Below, one piece after another: positions 45,944-57,836 of a stretch of DNA of 64,000 bases. Both the position numbers and the translations under genes were made by a program. Under the pieces are notes generated by a model. That model was not told the DNA's origin and made no database searches. It saw only the letters and a program-made list of their open reading frames with translations. How positions within the stretch are numbered: the first letter of the stretch is position 1; each line of letters starts with the position of its first letter. This stretch comes from Nelumbo lutea. Its lineage: Eukaryota > Streptophyta > Magnoliopsida > Proteales > Nelumbonaceae. The stretch spans positions 37,820,356-37,884,355 of the forward strand of contig JAKGHH010000007.1 of NCBI GenBank assembly GCA_022828595.1, written 5' to 3'.

Positions 45944-46400
45944 CCCCTAGTGGGGTGCAGATGTGAACTTCCAAAAGCTATTGTTTTTCAATAACCCTCC
46001 CAAAACAAGTAGCTTAATAGCTTCATCCTCGTTGGTAGCGGAGCAGAAGCACACTTCTGGAAGGAAATCTTTTTTTGTGAAAATTTGCTTCATCAATCTT
46101 CTTTTGAAATGGAAGCTGATTCTTGAGCATCTGTTATACATAAACTGAAGCACGAACAAGTAGTGGGCCAGAACAGTTAATCTTTGTAGCCTTGGGATCC
46201 ATAACCCTGATGAAGAAAAAGAAAAACGATCATTACCTGATGATTATAAACTCTACCAGAAATAAACTATACACAAAAAGACTTCCAAAGAAAAGAAAAG
46301 GAGCTTTGATCATGGACTCCAGCAAATGATTAGTTATGCGTCAAACTTACACATGAAACAGGATTTTCATGTGCATCTATATGATACACAAGGTGGTGGG

Positions 46401-46969
46401 TGATGAGGGGTGATTTGGCCCGACCTAATAAGGTCACATGGTCATGACCTGCCAACAGGATGACAACTTGGCAAGGAGAGCCCAATCAGCAATTCGGGAG
46501 CCTGGGTGTTTGGGCACCTCGACACTAAGGCCAATTCAACACCCAAGTATCAAAGTGACATGTAATCACCTCCAAAAGTTTCTCAGTGAACTTCAAATTT
46601 CCTAGGTGTTCGAACGGTAACAATAGACTTTGTTGACCGGTATGTTACTCTCCTTTTAAAGTAGAAACGAATCTCATCTACACGGGCCAAGGATTCTTAA
46701 GTCATTTCGTGAGACCCACGGCAATTCAACTATATAAGGGCATCAACCCCCCAGGACCCAGGTACACGCGATTTAGTGCATTCTAGCTCTCCTTATTCTC
46801 AAACTCTTAGCTCGCATATACTATTACTGACTTAAGCATCGAAACGACCTCGTCAGATTAATCACCCCGGGTCTCTAATACCTCCCTTTCTTTGCAGTTC
46901 GCACGACCTACTTGACGACAGGCGTCTGAACTACCCTACAGCTAGGAGCATCTAGATTGCGCACTATCA
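46401..46969 (+). mobile_element. Solo LTR related to the Tat Gypsy LTR
   Basis: It begins TGATGAGGGGTGATTTGGCC and ends GATTGCGCACTATCA, aligning with both ends of the LTR at 33020-33777. A TATA-like ACTATATAAGG lies at 46729. No adjoining internal sequence is present and no clear target duplication was found, so it is old or its borders have eroded. Confidence 0.75.
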
Positions 46970-47430
46970 CTAATTGCACATAAAGCATGGGAATAACAAT
47001 AATAATTAACAAGTGATTAAGTGATCTACAATTATATAACATTGGTTCTAGATGCTGCAAAAAAAGTATTTCTTATATACCAAGTTAGTCAATTAGTACA
47101 TGACTCAGATCTCATGGGTCTAATCTACTCTCTCCCACGGTCAATCACCCACCAAGAAAATTTAAATTATAAAACTATAATAATTTTAGTTGGCAAAAAG
47201 AGTGAAGAAATTGAAGCACGATTAACTGCCATTTTGAAACATTCTCTTAGGCTCCAGGTTCTCTTATTTGCTTTAACAAAATGCTTATCTCCTTCATCTT
47301 ATGGGTGATAATTTTCAATCCAACCTAGAAAAAGCATAGCCCTAGAAATTTCTAAGTTAAGCTTGGGCCCAATACTTTAGGCCTAACAGATACATATTCA
47401 TGTATATATTATTTAGGGGTATTTTGAGTT

Positions 47431-47683
47431 CAGTCCACCTTAGAATTCTTAATGTGATTATACAGTTTGGGTCAGTGTCAAGGGGAGGGGGATTCGTGGA
47501 TAAATACATTTAGGCTATGTTTAGTTTGAAGGAAAAGGAAGGGAAAGGTAAGGAAAGGAAGGGAAAGACCGGAAAATCTATACAAGGTTTGTAAAGATCT
47601 CTCTGCCTTCTTTTCCATGCACTTTCCTTCAAACTAAACATAGCCTTAGGGAATTAATTCATGAATTCTAAGGTGGAGTGGAC
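47431..47683. mobile_element. Foldback element containing a nested Tourist-like MITE
   Basis: The outer inverted arms are GTCCACCTTAGAATTC (47437) and GAATTCTAAGGTGG...GGAC (47665-47683). The MITE at 47513-47645 sits between them. Confidence 0.65.
47513..47645. mobile_element. Tourist-like MITE, 133 bp
   Basis: Nearly perfect inverted ends run from GGCTATGTTTAGTTTGAAGG to CCTTCAAACTAAACATAGCC. TTA duplications flank it at 47510-47512 and 47646-47648. Confidence 0.9.
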
Positions 47684-48699
47684 TGTAAAAAAGGCCTATT
47701 ATTTATACATAAATATATATTATTTTTATTTTATATATAAATATTTTAATATGAAACCTATAATACAAATTGTATATAATATTTTTGTATTTATATAATT
47801 AATAAAATATGTTTTAAAGACATATTATATGGTATATAATATAAATAGCATATATATTAATACTTTATACATAAAAGTCATATGCCCAAAATCAAGATTG
47901 GCCCAGTCATCCATGGACCATTGGACCTAGGGCTATAGCTGTTATCACAAGTGCTAAGCCCAACCCAACCCATGATTAACCCTACTTCACCCTCTCTCCC
48001 CAACCATCCACGAACTCCTTAGTCCTTTGGTTCTCCCCCAATTTTCATGTGCAAGCATATATAAAACAATGGCCCAATTTTGATTTGTGAAGTGTTTCCA
48101 GATTATCCAAACTTTGTTAATGATGGACTTGGGGGCCGGGGAACAATAGAACAAGCTGTACAAATTAAACCATGTTACCGAACTCTGTAAAAGAAGGCGG
48201 GCTCGTTATTTATATGTCTCCAACTCTCAACTCTCAAAATATTGTATTGTAGCTACTAGCTAGGGAGAGATACCCTCTTCCTCTTCTTCAATTTGCCATG
48301 ATGATATGCCATCTCTCCTTTCCTCTGACTCTCAAGTCTCAACCGCAAATTTTGGAGAAGGGATATTTAATCAAAACCAAAACATGGAAAACCCGAATAA
48401 ATAGGGAACGAAGGGCATACAAGTCTCCCTTGGTTCCTTCCCATTAATCGGCAAGCGAAACCCACACCTAGCCATTCAATTATTTCCCCATATCATATCT
48501 TTAGTTGTTCACCCACGGATCTTTAGCGCTCTCTGTCTCCTATTCTGTTTTATTCTTCTGGTTTGCTTTTGTCCTGTCATTGGTTAAGTGAAAAAAAAAA
48601 AAAACAAATACAACAACAACAACAAAATTAAAGTTCATTGGCAATACACAATTACAAACATAAATAAAGCTGCTTACATCGATCGATCAGGCCGAGGCC

Positions 48700-49129
48700 A
48701 TGGAAGTGGGGGTATTAGATGATCTAATAGAGAGGTTATTGGAAGGTAGGAAGAGCAAAGGCAAACGTATTCAGCTCTCCGACTCTGAGATCCGTCAACT
48801 CTGCACTGTGGCCAAGGGTGTCTTTCTCAGCCAACCCATTTTCTTGGAATTAGAAGCCCCCATGAACATTTGTGGTAAATATGCTTTGCGTAGCATATAT
48901 ATATATATATATTCCTTCTCTTTTCTTCTTTATATATATCCTGCATGTTCCTGTGCCACTGCATTCTTTTCACAAACATCAATATCCATATTAACGCCTT
49001 GAATTTGGCTGGCTTCCATGGTAATTCATCTTAATTTTCATGTTATTACAATCAGTTGCAAGCTAGCCTTCCAACAAAGCCAGTCCCTAATCCTGATAGG
49101 AGTGAGAATATAACATGCATGGACACCGA

Positions 49130-49160
<31 letters not shown>

Positions 49161-50476
49161 CTCTCTCGCTCTCGCTCTCGCTCTCTCTTATATATATTCT
49201 GGTTCTGGGTAATAAGATAAAAGAAGAAGGCAATACTGATATCTCCTTTAAACTTGATGAATGTTCTTTTGATTCTCTGTGCTGCAACAGAACATGTATT
49301 CATTTATTTTTATTTTTCCATAACTAAGATTGCATGATTTCTCTTTGATGTATCAACAACACAACTACAAGCTCCCAATTTACCAAATTTTTGACAATTG
49401 GTGGATTGCTGATTTTCTAATTCTATCTGCTGAAGCTTCAGCAATCAAAATTCAAAACTAGTCCTGGCTCATAACAAGTAATGTAATGTAATTGGGTCAT
49501 ATATAGCAAGTTAAATCTGAATTTTGAAATGCTTTCTCCCCTCCTCTATAGGCGAGTCTAGCTAGCTTGCTGTATAAAATAAAAGAGGAAGTTGAAGTAA
49601 AGAATTAATGGTTCAGCTGGTTAGCAGGTGACATACATGGTCAGTTCTCCGACCTCCTACGACTATTTGAGTACGGTGGTTTTCCGCCAGAAGCCAACTA
49701 CTTATTCCTGGGAGACTACGTAGACAGAGGAAAGCAAAGCATTGAAACCATATGCCTTCTCCTAGCTTATAAGATCAAGTTCCCAGATAACTTCTTCCTT
49801 CTCCGAGGAAACCATGAGTGTGCCTCCATCAACAGAATATATGGGTTCTACGATGAATGCAAGCGCAGGTTCAGCGTCCGACTCTGGAAGATTTTCACCG
49901 ATTGCTTCAACTGTTTGCCCGTGGCGGCAGTCGTTGATGACAAGATCTTATGCATGCATGGTGGGCTTTCTCCAGAAATGGAGAGCATGGATCAAGTAAG
50001 AGCGATAGAGAGGCCAACTGATGTGCCTGATCAAGGTCTCTTGTGTGATCTTCTTTGGGCTGATCCCGACAGAGACATCAAAGGATGGGGAGAGAACGAC
50101 AGGGGAGTTTCATATACGTTTGGATCAGACAAGGTGGCTGAGTTCTTGAAGAAGAATGATCTTGATCTCATATGTCGCGCTCACCAGGTACCTAAACCAA
50201 ACACGCATCAATCGATATCTCAAGTTTTTCGTTTCGTTTTGCCTGAAATACGCGATTAACAAGTTGGGATTTCTGATCAAAACCGATGATGAGCTGCAGG
50301 TCGTTGAAGATGGGTATGAATTCTTTGCCGACAGGCAGCTGGTTACCATATTCTCGGCTCCAAACTACTGTGGAGAATTCAACAACGCAGGTGCACTAAT
50401 GAATGTGGATCCAAGTCTACTCTGCTCTTTTCAGATTCTCAAACCTGGAAGGGGAAAGGATGTTCAGCTGGAATAG
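48700..50476 (+). CDS. Serine/threonine protein phosphatase PP1 catalytic subunit (TOPP-type)
   Basis: Exons 48700-48874, 49628-50187 and 50300-50476 join in frame with GT-AG borders to 303 codons plus stop. The protein removes phosphate from Ser/Thr using two active-site metals. Metal and catalytic signatures are all present: GDIHG across the first splice, GDYVDRG, LRGNHE, and the later RAHQ and SAPNYCGEF. The N terminus ([11 protein letters not shown]...[10 protein letters not shown]) fits plant PP1. The C terminus after SFQILKP is short (GRGKDVQLE), and the total is slightly below the usual 310-330 residues. The start ATG is the first in frame with the family N terminus. Substrate choice is set by regulatory subunits that bind the enzyme; none is nearby. 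The coding region appears intact, so the gene is probably functional. Confidence 0.95.
49131..49188. repeat. (CT)n microsatellite in PP1 intron 1
   Basis: About 28 CT units with a few CG interruptions in the 753-base first intron. Confidence 0.9.
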
Positions 50477-50599
50477 AGATTGAGATTCCAACCAAGGGAA
50501 GCAGTGAAAAGATGGAATTCAATAAGAGGAGGCAGACATGATACCAAGACATATGCATTATATCCATTTTTATTATGGTAGTTGCAGTTAGGAGTTAGA

Positions 50600-50602
50600 G
50601 AC

Positions 50603-50637
<35 letters not shown>
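50600..50637. repeat. (ACAG)n tetranucleotide repeat in the PP1 3' region
   Basis: About nine ACAG units, 124 bases after the PP1 stop codon, probably within the 3' untranslated region. Likely length-variable. Confidence 0.9.
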
Positions 50638-52516
50638 TGTCAACCACCAATGAACGCCCTACACGTGTTCTTTGTTGCAGATCATCCATGTAGTAACATA
50701 CAACATCAGCAAGCTCTGTATATAATCCCCCACAGTTAAATGAAGCTTAAATATCTAAACTTTGAAGAAATAGTGCCTCAATCGGTTGCCTTGTACCAGA
50801 ACAAATAAGATGTGAATGGTCTGTGAAGCTAGTGTTTTAATTTCTCTTAGATGTTTCAAGTTCTATAAGCATCTGCTTCTAGCATTTTTTAGTTTACGAA
50901 GTTAAAATTAGCAGAAAATTTACATATTAACTCATACCAGGGGAGAATGGGTGATCATCGAAAACTGAAAAACCCAACTGAACCGATGAGACCATATGAA
51001 AATTTCCGATTAATTGAACCGATTACCAAAAGTATCGGTTCCGTTTCAGTTAACCAATATGAAAAAACCGGCAGTTAATCAAATTGACTGATATATAGAT
51101 ATACACTATTTATTGCGAAAAAAATAAAAAACATTGACTGGGTCAAGAACCAAATTAGTCCTTACCGTAGAACCACTGAAATGGGCTATGGTTGATACAT
51201 TAATTTTTTTTTTTTGTATTTTAGTTATTTCTATTTTTACTAATAATAACTCTCATTTTTTCAAATATATTTTTGTTTAATATGAAGAATATATAATATT
51301 AATACATGTTTGAATTTTTTCATAAAATTCCAATATATTGTTTGATATTGGTTTTTAATATTGGGATCAAATCAATTTATTAGATTGATTAGCCATAGCC
51401 ACCCAATTCAAGATTGTAGGTTCATTTACCACCAAACCACTTACCTACTGTGGACTAGCTAATTAAATTATGGAACCACTCAGCATGGTTAGTGGGGTAA
51501 TGTGTTAGACATTAATGTTTTTATTTTTTTTCTAATTTTTATCCCATTTCCATCATTAATGAAAATAATTCTCATTTATCACACTTTTTTTATATGATGA
51601 ATATATAATATCATAGAATGTACACAAGTTTATCTACATTTTTCTATAATTTTGTGTATTTTATTATTTAATTATAACATCATGTGTTGATCCATTTGAC
51701 ATGGACAATTGAACCACTAATCCACCACTTGGATGGAAAAAACCATTTTGCTTTTTCGTTGATTTTAAATCTTGCATTCCATTTTCATTATTAATAAAAA
51801 TAATTCTTATTTTCAGATTTATTTTTTTTAATATTGTGAATATGTAACATTAGAACTATATCAAAATGCTTTATACAAAGCTTATATTTTTCTTTGAGTT
51901 TCCATATATTTTTTTAATATTTATTTCTTAGTTATGACATCATAGATTGGCCCATTTGACCTAGAAGATTAGATCATTAACCTACCATCTAGATATGAAG
52001 TTGGTTTCATTTTCAGGTTGGTTTTAAATTTTGCATTTAATTTGTATCACTAATAAAATAATTATTATTCATCATAATTATTTTGTATTATTCTATTCTA
52101 AAAAAATATATTTTTAATTATACATCATGAGTTAACCCATTTCATTTGAAAGGTTGAACCACTAATCCGCCCCCTAGATAGGAAAAATGTTTCATTTCCC
52201 ATCGGTTTTAAGTTTTATATTCCATGTCCATCATTAATAAAATAATGTCTATTTTATCATACTTATTTTTTAATATGACAAATATATACTTATTTTTTAT
52301 ATTTCTAATTTTTTATTATTTATTTATGACATCATGGAATTATCCATTTGACCGAAATGGTTGAACTACTTACTCACCACCTAGATGGAAAAATATGATT
52401 TCATTAATTCCTAGGTTTATTTTAAAAATATAAAAGTTCATTATATTAATAACTATTATGTATTGATTTATTAGTGGAATTTAATGATGAGAAACAAAAG
52501 TATAAATGTTGGATTG

Positions 52517-52519
<3 letters not shown>

Positions 52520-52551
<32 letters not shown>
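52520..52551. repeat. (GA)n microsatellite
   Basis: About 15 GA units in the first higher-order copy of the array. The corresponding place in the second copy has AATGAGAAGG and then the solo LTR insertion. Confidence 0.9.
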
Positions 52552-52554
<3 letters not shown>

Positions 52555-52987
52555 TGATTTATTTAATGACTTAAATGTGAGACTTGATTAGAGGTAATAA
52601 TTAAATGCACTTAATAGTATTATTTTAATTGCATTTTCTACTTAAATCTTGTATTCCATTTTCATCATTAATAAAAGTAATTATTACTTTCATATTTAAT
52701 ATCATGAATACATAACATTAGAATTGTATCAAAATGCTTTATACACAGCTTATATTTTTCTTTGAGATTCTATATATATTTTTTAATACTTATTACTTAG
52801 TTATGACATCATAGATTGATGCATTTTACCTGGAAGATTAGATCATTGACCTACCATCTAGATATGAAAATAGATTCATTTTCATGCTGATTTTAAAATT
52901 TGCATTTAATTTATATCACTAATAAAATAATTATTATTCATCATACTTATTTTTTGTTTATATGATTAAGATATAATACTATAGATG

Positions 52988-53212
52988 TAGAGGTGAACAT
53001 TCGGTTTATTCGGTTAAAAACCGAACTGAACCGAACAAATAGGAAATTTTTAAAACCAAATTAAAAATAAAAATCAAATTGACACTGAATAATAGAAAAA
53101 CCAACATTTTTTATTTGGCTTTTAGTTATTTCGATTAAAACCAGATTTTAATAATGTATATAGAAAAGTCAAAATTTTCTATTCGGTTCTAATCAAATTA
53201 TGCTCACCCCTA
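52988..53212. mobile_element. hAT-type MITE, 225 bp, nested in the array
   Basis: The ends are TAGAGGTGAACATTCGG and TGCTCACCCCTA. The flanks TATAGATG and TAATAGATG differ by one inserted base. It is absent from the first array copy, which supports insertion after the duplication. Confidence 0.7.
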
Positions 53213-53710
53213 TAATAGATGTGCCCAAAATTGTTTTGTATTTTTTGTATTATTCTATTTTAAAAAAATTATTTTTAATTATACATCATGAGTTAACCCA
53301 TTTAACCTATTGAACCACTAACCAACCCCTAGATGGGAAAATTGTTTCATTTCCCATCGGTTTTAAGTTGTACATTTAGTGTCAATCATTAATAAAATTA
53401 TGTTTATCCTATCATACTTTTTTTTAATATGACAAATATATATCAATAAAATTGTGTCCATTTTTTTATATTTTTTATTTTTTGCATTTCTAAATTTTTA
53501 TTATTTACTTATGACATCATGGAATTATCCATTTGACCAAATGGTTGAACTACTTACCCACCACCTAGATGGAAAAATATGATTTTATTTCTAGCTTTAT
53601 TTTAAAAATATCAAATTTCATTGTATTAATAATTATTGAGTATGGATTTATTAGTAGAATTTAATAGTGAGAAACAAAAGTATTAATGTTGGATTCAATG
53701 AGAAGGATGT

Positions 53711-54376
53711 TGATGTAGCGCGATCTGACTACTCTCTACTGGAGGATGATCTGGCTTCCAATCGAACAGCGAACTAGGTGAATCTGCAAGACAACAGATC
53801 AGAGAACCCGGGGTGGTTAACCCGGCGAGGTCGCTCCAATGCTTAAGTTAGTATACTATGGTGCGAGCTGAAAACTTTGAAAGCTAGAGAGCTAGAGAGT
53901 AGAAAAATCACACATACCTTGTGTCATCGGGGTTGGTGCCTTTATAAGTTGAGCTCTCGTGGGTTTTGCAGATCGGTTCCGGGATCTTCGTCCTAAGAGG
54001 ATCCATTTTTGCTCTAATTGGGGAGTAACGTATCAATTAATAAAGATTATCAATTCCGCCCGATCCGGGCGGGGAGAAGACTAGGCCTATTGTTACATGG
54101 CATGATCCCGTGAGGTTCGAGATCTATTAGAGGAACTTCTGGAGTTGGTACGTGGTGGTTTGGGTCCGTAGCCCCGAGCTGATACTTCGGTTCTTTTAGC
54201 ACTGAGCTGGATTGAACGCCGAAGTGCCTCAATACCGAGGTGACCCTGTCCGAGGTGACTAAACACACGAGCTCAAATGTTGTGAACTAGTCTTGCTAGG
54301 CTGAGCTGTCATCCCTTAGTCAGGTCGTGTCCACGTGTCCCCTTCTCGCTAGGTCGCGCCAAATCACCCTTCCTCA
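53711..54376 (-). mobile_element. Solo LTR (Tat Gypsy family) inserted in the array
   Basis: On the minus strand it starts TGAGGAAGGGTGATTTGGCG and ends GCGCTACATCA. The flanking pentamers GATGT (53706-53710) and TATGT (54377-54381) differ at one base. The uninterrupted site is seen in the first array copy near 52551 (GAATGTGATTTATTTAATG). It is related to the LTRs at 33020 and 46401. Confidence 0.85.
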
Positions 54377-54855
54377 TATGTGATTTATTTAATGACTTAA
54401 ATGTGAAACTTAATGAAAGGTAATTGAATGCATTTAATAGTATTATTTTAATTACATTTTCTACCCTTACAATGAAGGTGAACTAAATTCAAGAGAAGGG
54501 GTATTTTAGTAAAGAAAAATTCTAGAAGCCAATACCTTATTCACACTTTTATAGGTAATATAGATTATAATATATTTATGTATATTACATTTTTTCATAT
54601 ATATTTTATATTATCTATATATTATAATATATACATTAATATATTATTTATTATTTATAATTAAATTTTTTATATGTATTTCTACTATTTATATTATATA
54701 TTTAATATTTATTTATGATATATATTTTAAATATCAACAAACCAACAAACCAACAGACCAACAGGTTAACCGATTGGCTTCAATTTGGTTTTGATTACTG
54801 GTTTTCCAAAAACCAATAATACCGGTTCGGTTTGGAAAGCACCCCTAACTCATAC

Positions 54856-55755
54856 AATATACAGATTTAACCCAAAAAATAAGAGCTTAGTACAAAATAT
54901 AAAATGGGCCAACAAGAAAAAGACATATTTACATCAAGGTGAATCTCATCACCAAAATATAAGCAAGCACCATGGATTTTGGCTTTGCCGTTGTTTGGGT
55001 GTATTTGGATGACATTTTCATTATTCTGGCAAGTTAAATGCTTAAGAAAAATCTGTCTCTCTAAAATTGTTCTTTACGTATTCATTGAATATATCCTCAA
55101 GATCAGTTTGGATGTCATGTTGATTGATGGAGTTAGATTATTAATAGTTTTTAATTATTAATGTATTATTATTTTATTATTACATTAATTACAATGTATT
55201 AATATTTTACTTATATGTATTCTTATTATATTTAATAATTAATATCATTGTTTGTTGTTATTAATATATTAATATTTTATTATTACTTTAATAATATATT
55301 ATTAATTTATTAATATTAGGATTTTAGAATTTGTCATGAGTTCTTTACTTCTTGATAGACTCTTGAATGGAAATTCTGTTTTCAAGGGGGAGACTAAAAT
55401 GGGTGTTCCCCGCCTATATGAGAGAATCACATTAATGAGAACAAGAATTCCATTTTAACCAAACGGTTATGGATCATTCAAATTCCAATTCCAGGCTAGG
55501 GATGGCAATTTTCTCCATCCCCGACAGGGACCCGACTTTCCCAACCAGATGGAGTCAAGGTTGGGGATTGAGGTCTATGCCCCACCCTAACCTCAATTAT
55601 ATATATCAAAACATGTTTAAAACATTATTTATAATGTAAAATTTTAATGGAGAACCCATCTGCATCAAGGATCGGAGATGGGTGGAGGTTAATTTCAAAA
55701 CAGGGCATAGGAACAGATCAATAATAAAAAAAAATTAGAAAAGAAGAAAAGAAAT
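54856..55755. other. AT-rich intergenic DNA without a gene
   Basis: No coding region was recognised. It contains many TTATTAATATTATTA words (55130-55320) and a partial hAT-like end TAGGGATGGCAATTTTC (55498). Confidence 0.6.
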
Positions 55756-55780
55756 TGCGGTGAGCGTGGATCGAACACGC

Positions 55781-55823
<43 letters not shown>

Positions 55824-55828
55824 CCCGC
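55756..55828 (-). tRNA. tRNA-Phe (anticodon GAA)
   Basis: A complete 73-base cloverleaf on the minus strand. Acceptor GCGGGGA pairs with TCACCGC apart from the usual mismatch near its end. The A box TAGCTCAGTTGG, anticodon loop CTGAAGA and B box GTTCGATCC are intact. A T run (ATTTCTTTTC) begins within six bases downstream and would end Pol III transcription. It lies 18 bases after tRNA-Gly on the same strand. Confidence 0.97.
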
Positions 55829-55846
55829 TTATTTTATCACATGGAT

Positions 55847-55917
55847 TGCACCAGCCGGGAATCGAACCCGGGTCTGTACCGTGGCAGGGTACTATTCTAC
55901 CACTAGACCACTGGTGC
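55847..55917 (-). tRNA. tRNA-Gly (anticodon GCC)
   Basis: A 71-base cloverleaf on the minus strand, with acceptor GCACCAG/CTGGTGC, A box TGGTCTAGTGG, anticodon loop CTGCCAC and B box GGTTCGATTCC. CAACAA lies immediately upstream of the 5' end, like the CAA start motif of plant tRNA genes. There is no T4 between it and tRNA-Phe. Confidence 0.97.
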
Positions 55918-56269
55918 TTGTTGCTATTAATTTTTTCTCGATTCTAACAAATTAATAGTAGATAAGTCTTAAGGACAGACAATTCCACCGGCTGGAGTAA
56001 TGTAACCATCAATATAAGAAGAAGAAAGACTCTAACAAAATGGAGGGATAGAACTGCCAACAAATCCGAAAGTCCAAAGCCATGATTAGCATGATTAACT
56101 CTAATGCTTTCAAATAGCTTTCTTGCGTTTGGACAATCATCTTAGTACTTCATATGTTCGAAGTCCAAAGCCATTCCAATAGACTTTCTAGGTCGACAGT
56201 CCGATCATCCGTTTCGAATAGACGGTCCATTCTGAAAAATAAATTAGAAAAATAAAAAAGAAGTAAAAA

Positions 56270-56450
56270 TAGAAAACGATCAAAACTGTTGAATAAATTA
56301 ATGGTTCAACTACCTAGATCAACGGGTTATTGACTTTTTCAATGTTTTTGACCAAAAATCGGGTTTGAGATAAAATAAAACCGATTACTTAAATGATTCC
56401 CAAGCCAAACGGCCAAACCATTAAGATCAATGGAGTTTCGAAAACCTTGG
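56270..56450. repeat. Diverged relative of the hAT MITE at 37237
   Basis: AATGGTTCAAC, TTGACCA, AATCGGGTTTGAG, AAACCGATTAC, AACGGCCAAACC and TTTCGAAAACCTTGG follow the same order as the right half of 37237-37531. The left end is not found. Confidence 0.6.
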
Positions 56451-56757
56451 TTTGTCAGTTCCTAAGCCCTCAATTCTGCCAAAGTGGTCTCTTGCTATCC
56501 ATGCAATTGTGGTCGTCCCGTCCCGATGGATTGATGCATCAAAGTTTATATATATTTGTTTTTATTTTCTTTCATTTGAAGGGCTCCATTTAACATGACA
56601 AACTTTTCTTTTGATCTACATGCAACATGTTGAAAAATGTTAGATTATTTCTTTTCTTTGTTTTCATATGGATCATTACAGATTAATTAATTTCTCACAA
56701 TTAATTGTGTTTCAATCTGATGCTTTCAAAGAAGCAAAACACGACCCATTTTTTTCT

Positions 56758-57836
56758 TTGGAAGTAGGGGTGTCAATGGACCAGTTTTGGATTGGACGGA
56801 GTTCAACTCAAAATCCATTTGGACGGATTAGATGGACCAATAAGATATGTTGAATTTGGACGAATTGGATAGACCAATATGACATATTGGATTGAATTGA
56901 ATCAATATCTGATCCATTGATAAAGAATAAAAACATAGACGTTAATGGACCATGTTTGAATTGAAATCAATTTAAATTAATAAAAATTTGAACAGATCGA
57001 ACAATTTCTGAACTAAACTGGTCGAAAATGATCCAAAATATTCATTAGACCAGGTAGACCGAACCATCAAATATATATATATATATATAGTTATGTCTGC
57101 TTCATTCTCACCTCAGCATGAATAACATTTCGTTTTAGTTGAATGAATGAATGCTAGCTGTAGGCGTAGGCGAGTTTGAAATGGTTTGTCTCGGCCTGAG
57201 CGATGCTTACACATCCACGTACCAAAATGTTATCCCTGCTCTTTTTATCGTTGAAAATGATTGCTTTCAATTAAGCTAGCTAGCTTGGAAAAATCATTTC
57301 AATTCTGAAAGAAAAATTATAGAGCAATTCTTAGAATTTTCGTGCAGAAACAAACAAATATTGATTTTGTTCGTACAGATCTAGAGGCATCTCCCCGTCC
57401 CCATTCATCTTCTTAATTTGACTATTTTTGTCTCCGTAGATTACACACAACAAATTAATAAAAGAAATTGTTAAATCTCCGTACGTACAGAAAATCACAC
57501 CAAGTTCTTTAATTATATATGGTCCAAATTGGAGGTTTAATTAATTATCAAGTAGCCTGCAGCCAGCCGTCGAACAATTTAAAATCAGACTCCTTCCTAG
57601 TCACAATTTCAACTGCATCCCACTACTGTATGTATATAGGCTGGCTTTGATTTAATTTGGTTGCTCTTGGTCAAATTTCGCTTGGGCTAGCTAGCTCATA
57701 GCTAGATTATTGGTCTATTTGGAGGTGGAACTGAATCAATATGAGCCCCCGCAAACATCACCTGAACAAACTGGTTGTGGTAGCACTGAATCTTGTTGCA
57801 TGCATCTTGGGATGGACCTCTTCTGATGAGCGAGCC
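56758..57836. other. Intergenic DNA downstream of the receptor kinase
   Basis: It contains a hAT-like left end (TAGGGGTGTCAATGGACC, 56765) and an (AT)n tract at about 57070. 57720-57836 is likely the 3' untranslated region of the kinase gene. No other gene is seen. Confidence 0.5.

Larger units (their letters stand above)
33778..48699. other. Gene-free, transposon-rich stretch
   Basis: No intact protein gene was recognised over about 15 kb. It consists of AT-rich DNA with many small DNA transposons, simple repeats, decayed tRNA segments and one solo LTR, listed separately. T-rich low-complexity tracts at 36300-36650 and 41830-42090 produce meaningless Phe-rich readings. Confidence 0.7.
51200..54480. 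repeat. Degenerate tandem array with higher-order duplication
   Basis: A monomer of about 195-260 bases recurs, marked by ATGACATCAT / TACATCATG followed by a CCCATTTGACC-like stretch, ACCTAGATGG, and later CATTAATAAAA. Marker positions are about 51674, 51934, 52131, 52326, 52803, 53283 and 53511. A block of several monomers (about 51773-52650) is repeated at 52652-54476, with insertions at 52988-53212 and 53711-54376 in the second copy. Confidence 0.8.
50938..54847. mobile_element. Enlarged hAT-type element, 3.9 kb
   Basis: The ends are CAGGGGAGAATGGGTG and AAAGCACCCCTA, with a perfect 8-bp target duplication ACTCATAC (50930-50937, 54848-54855). Subterminal sequences rich in AACCGA, ACCAATATGAAAAA and GGTTAACCGAT words match the compact 503-bp element at 63317-63819, so the two are one family. 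The extra length comes from a degenerate tandem array, a nested hAT MITE and a solo LTR. There is no coding potential. Confidence 0.75.

Noticed and set aside
45947..46240. Possible minus-strand exon with polypyrimidine tract and AG near 46210
   Set aside because: A reading such as MDPKATKINCSGPLLVRAS ends at a stop soon after and matches no family I know; no partner exon was found.
47021..47308. 95-codon plus-strand frame
   Set aside because: No recognisable domain, AT-rich codons, and no splice or promoter context.
49115..49327. Ser/Leu and Arg/Glu repeat frames in PP1 intron 1
   Set aside because: They are translations of the CT microsatellite.
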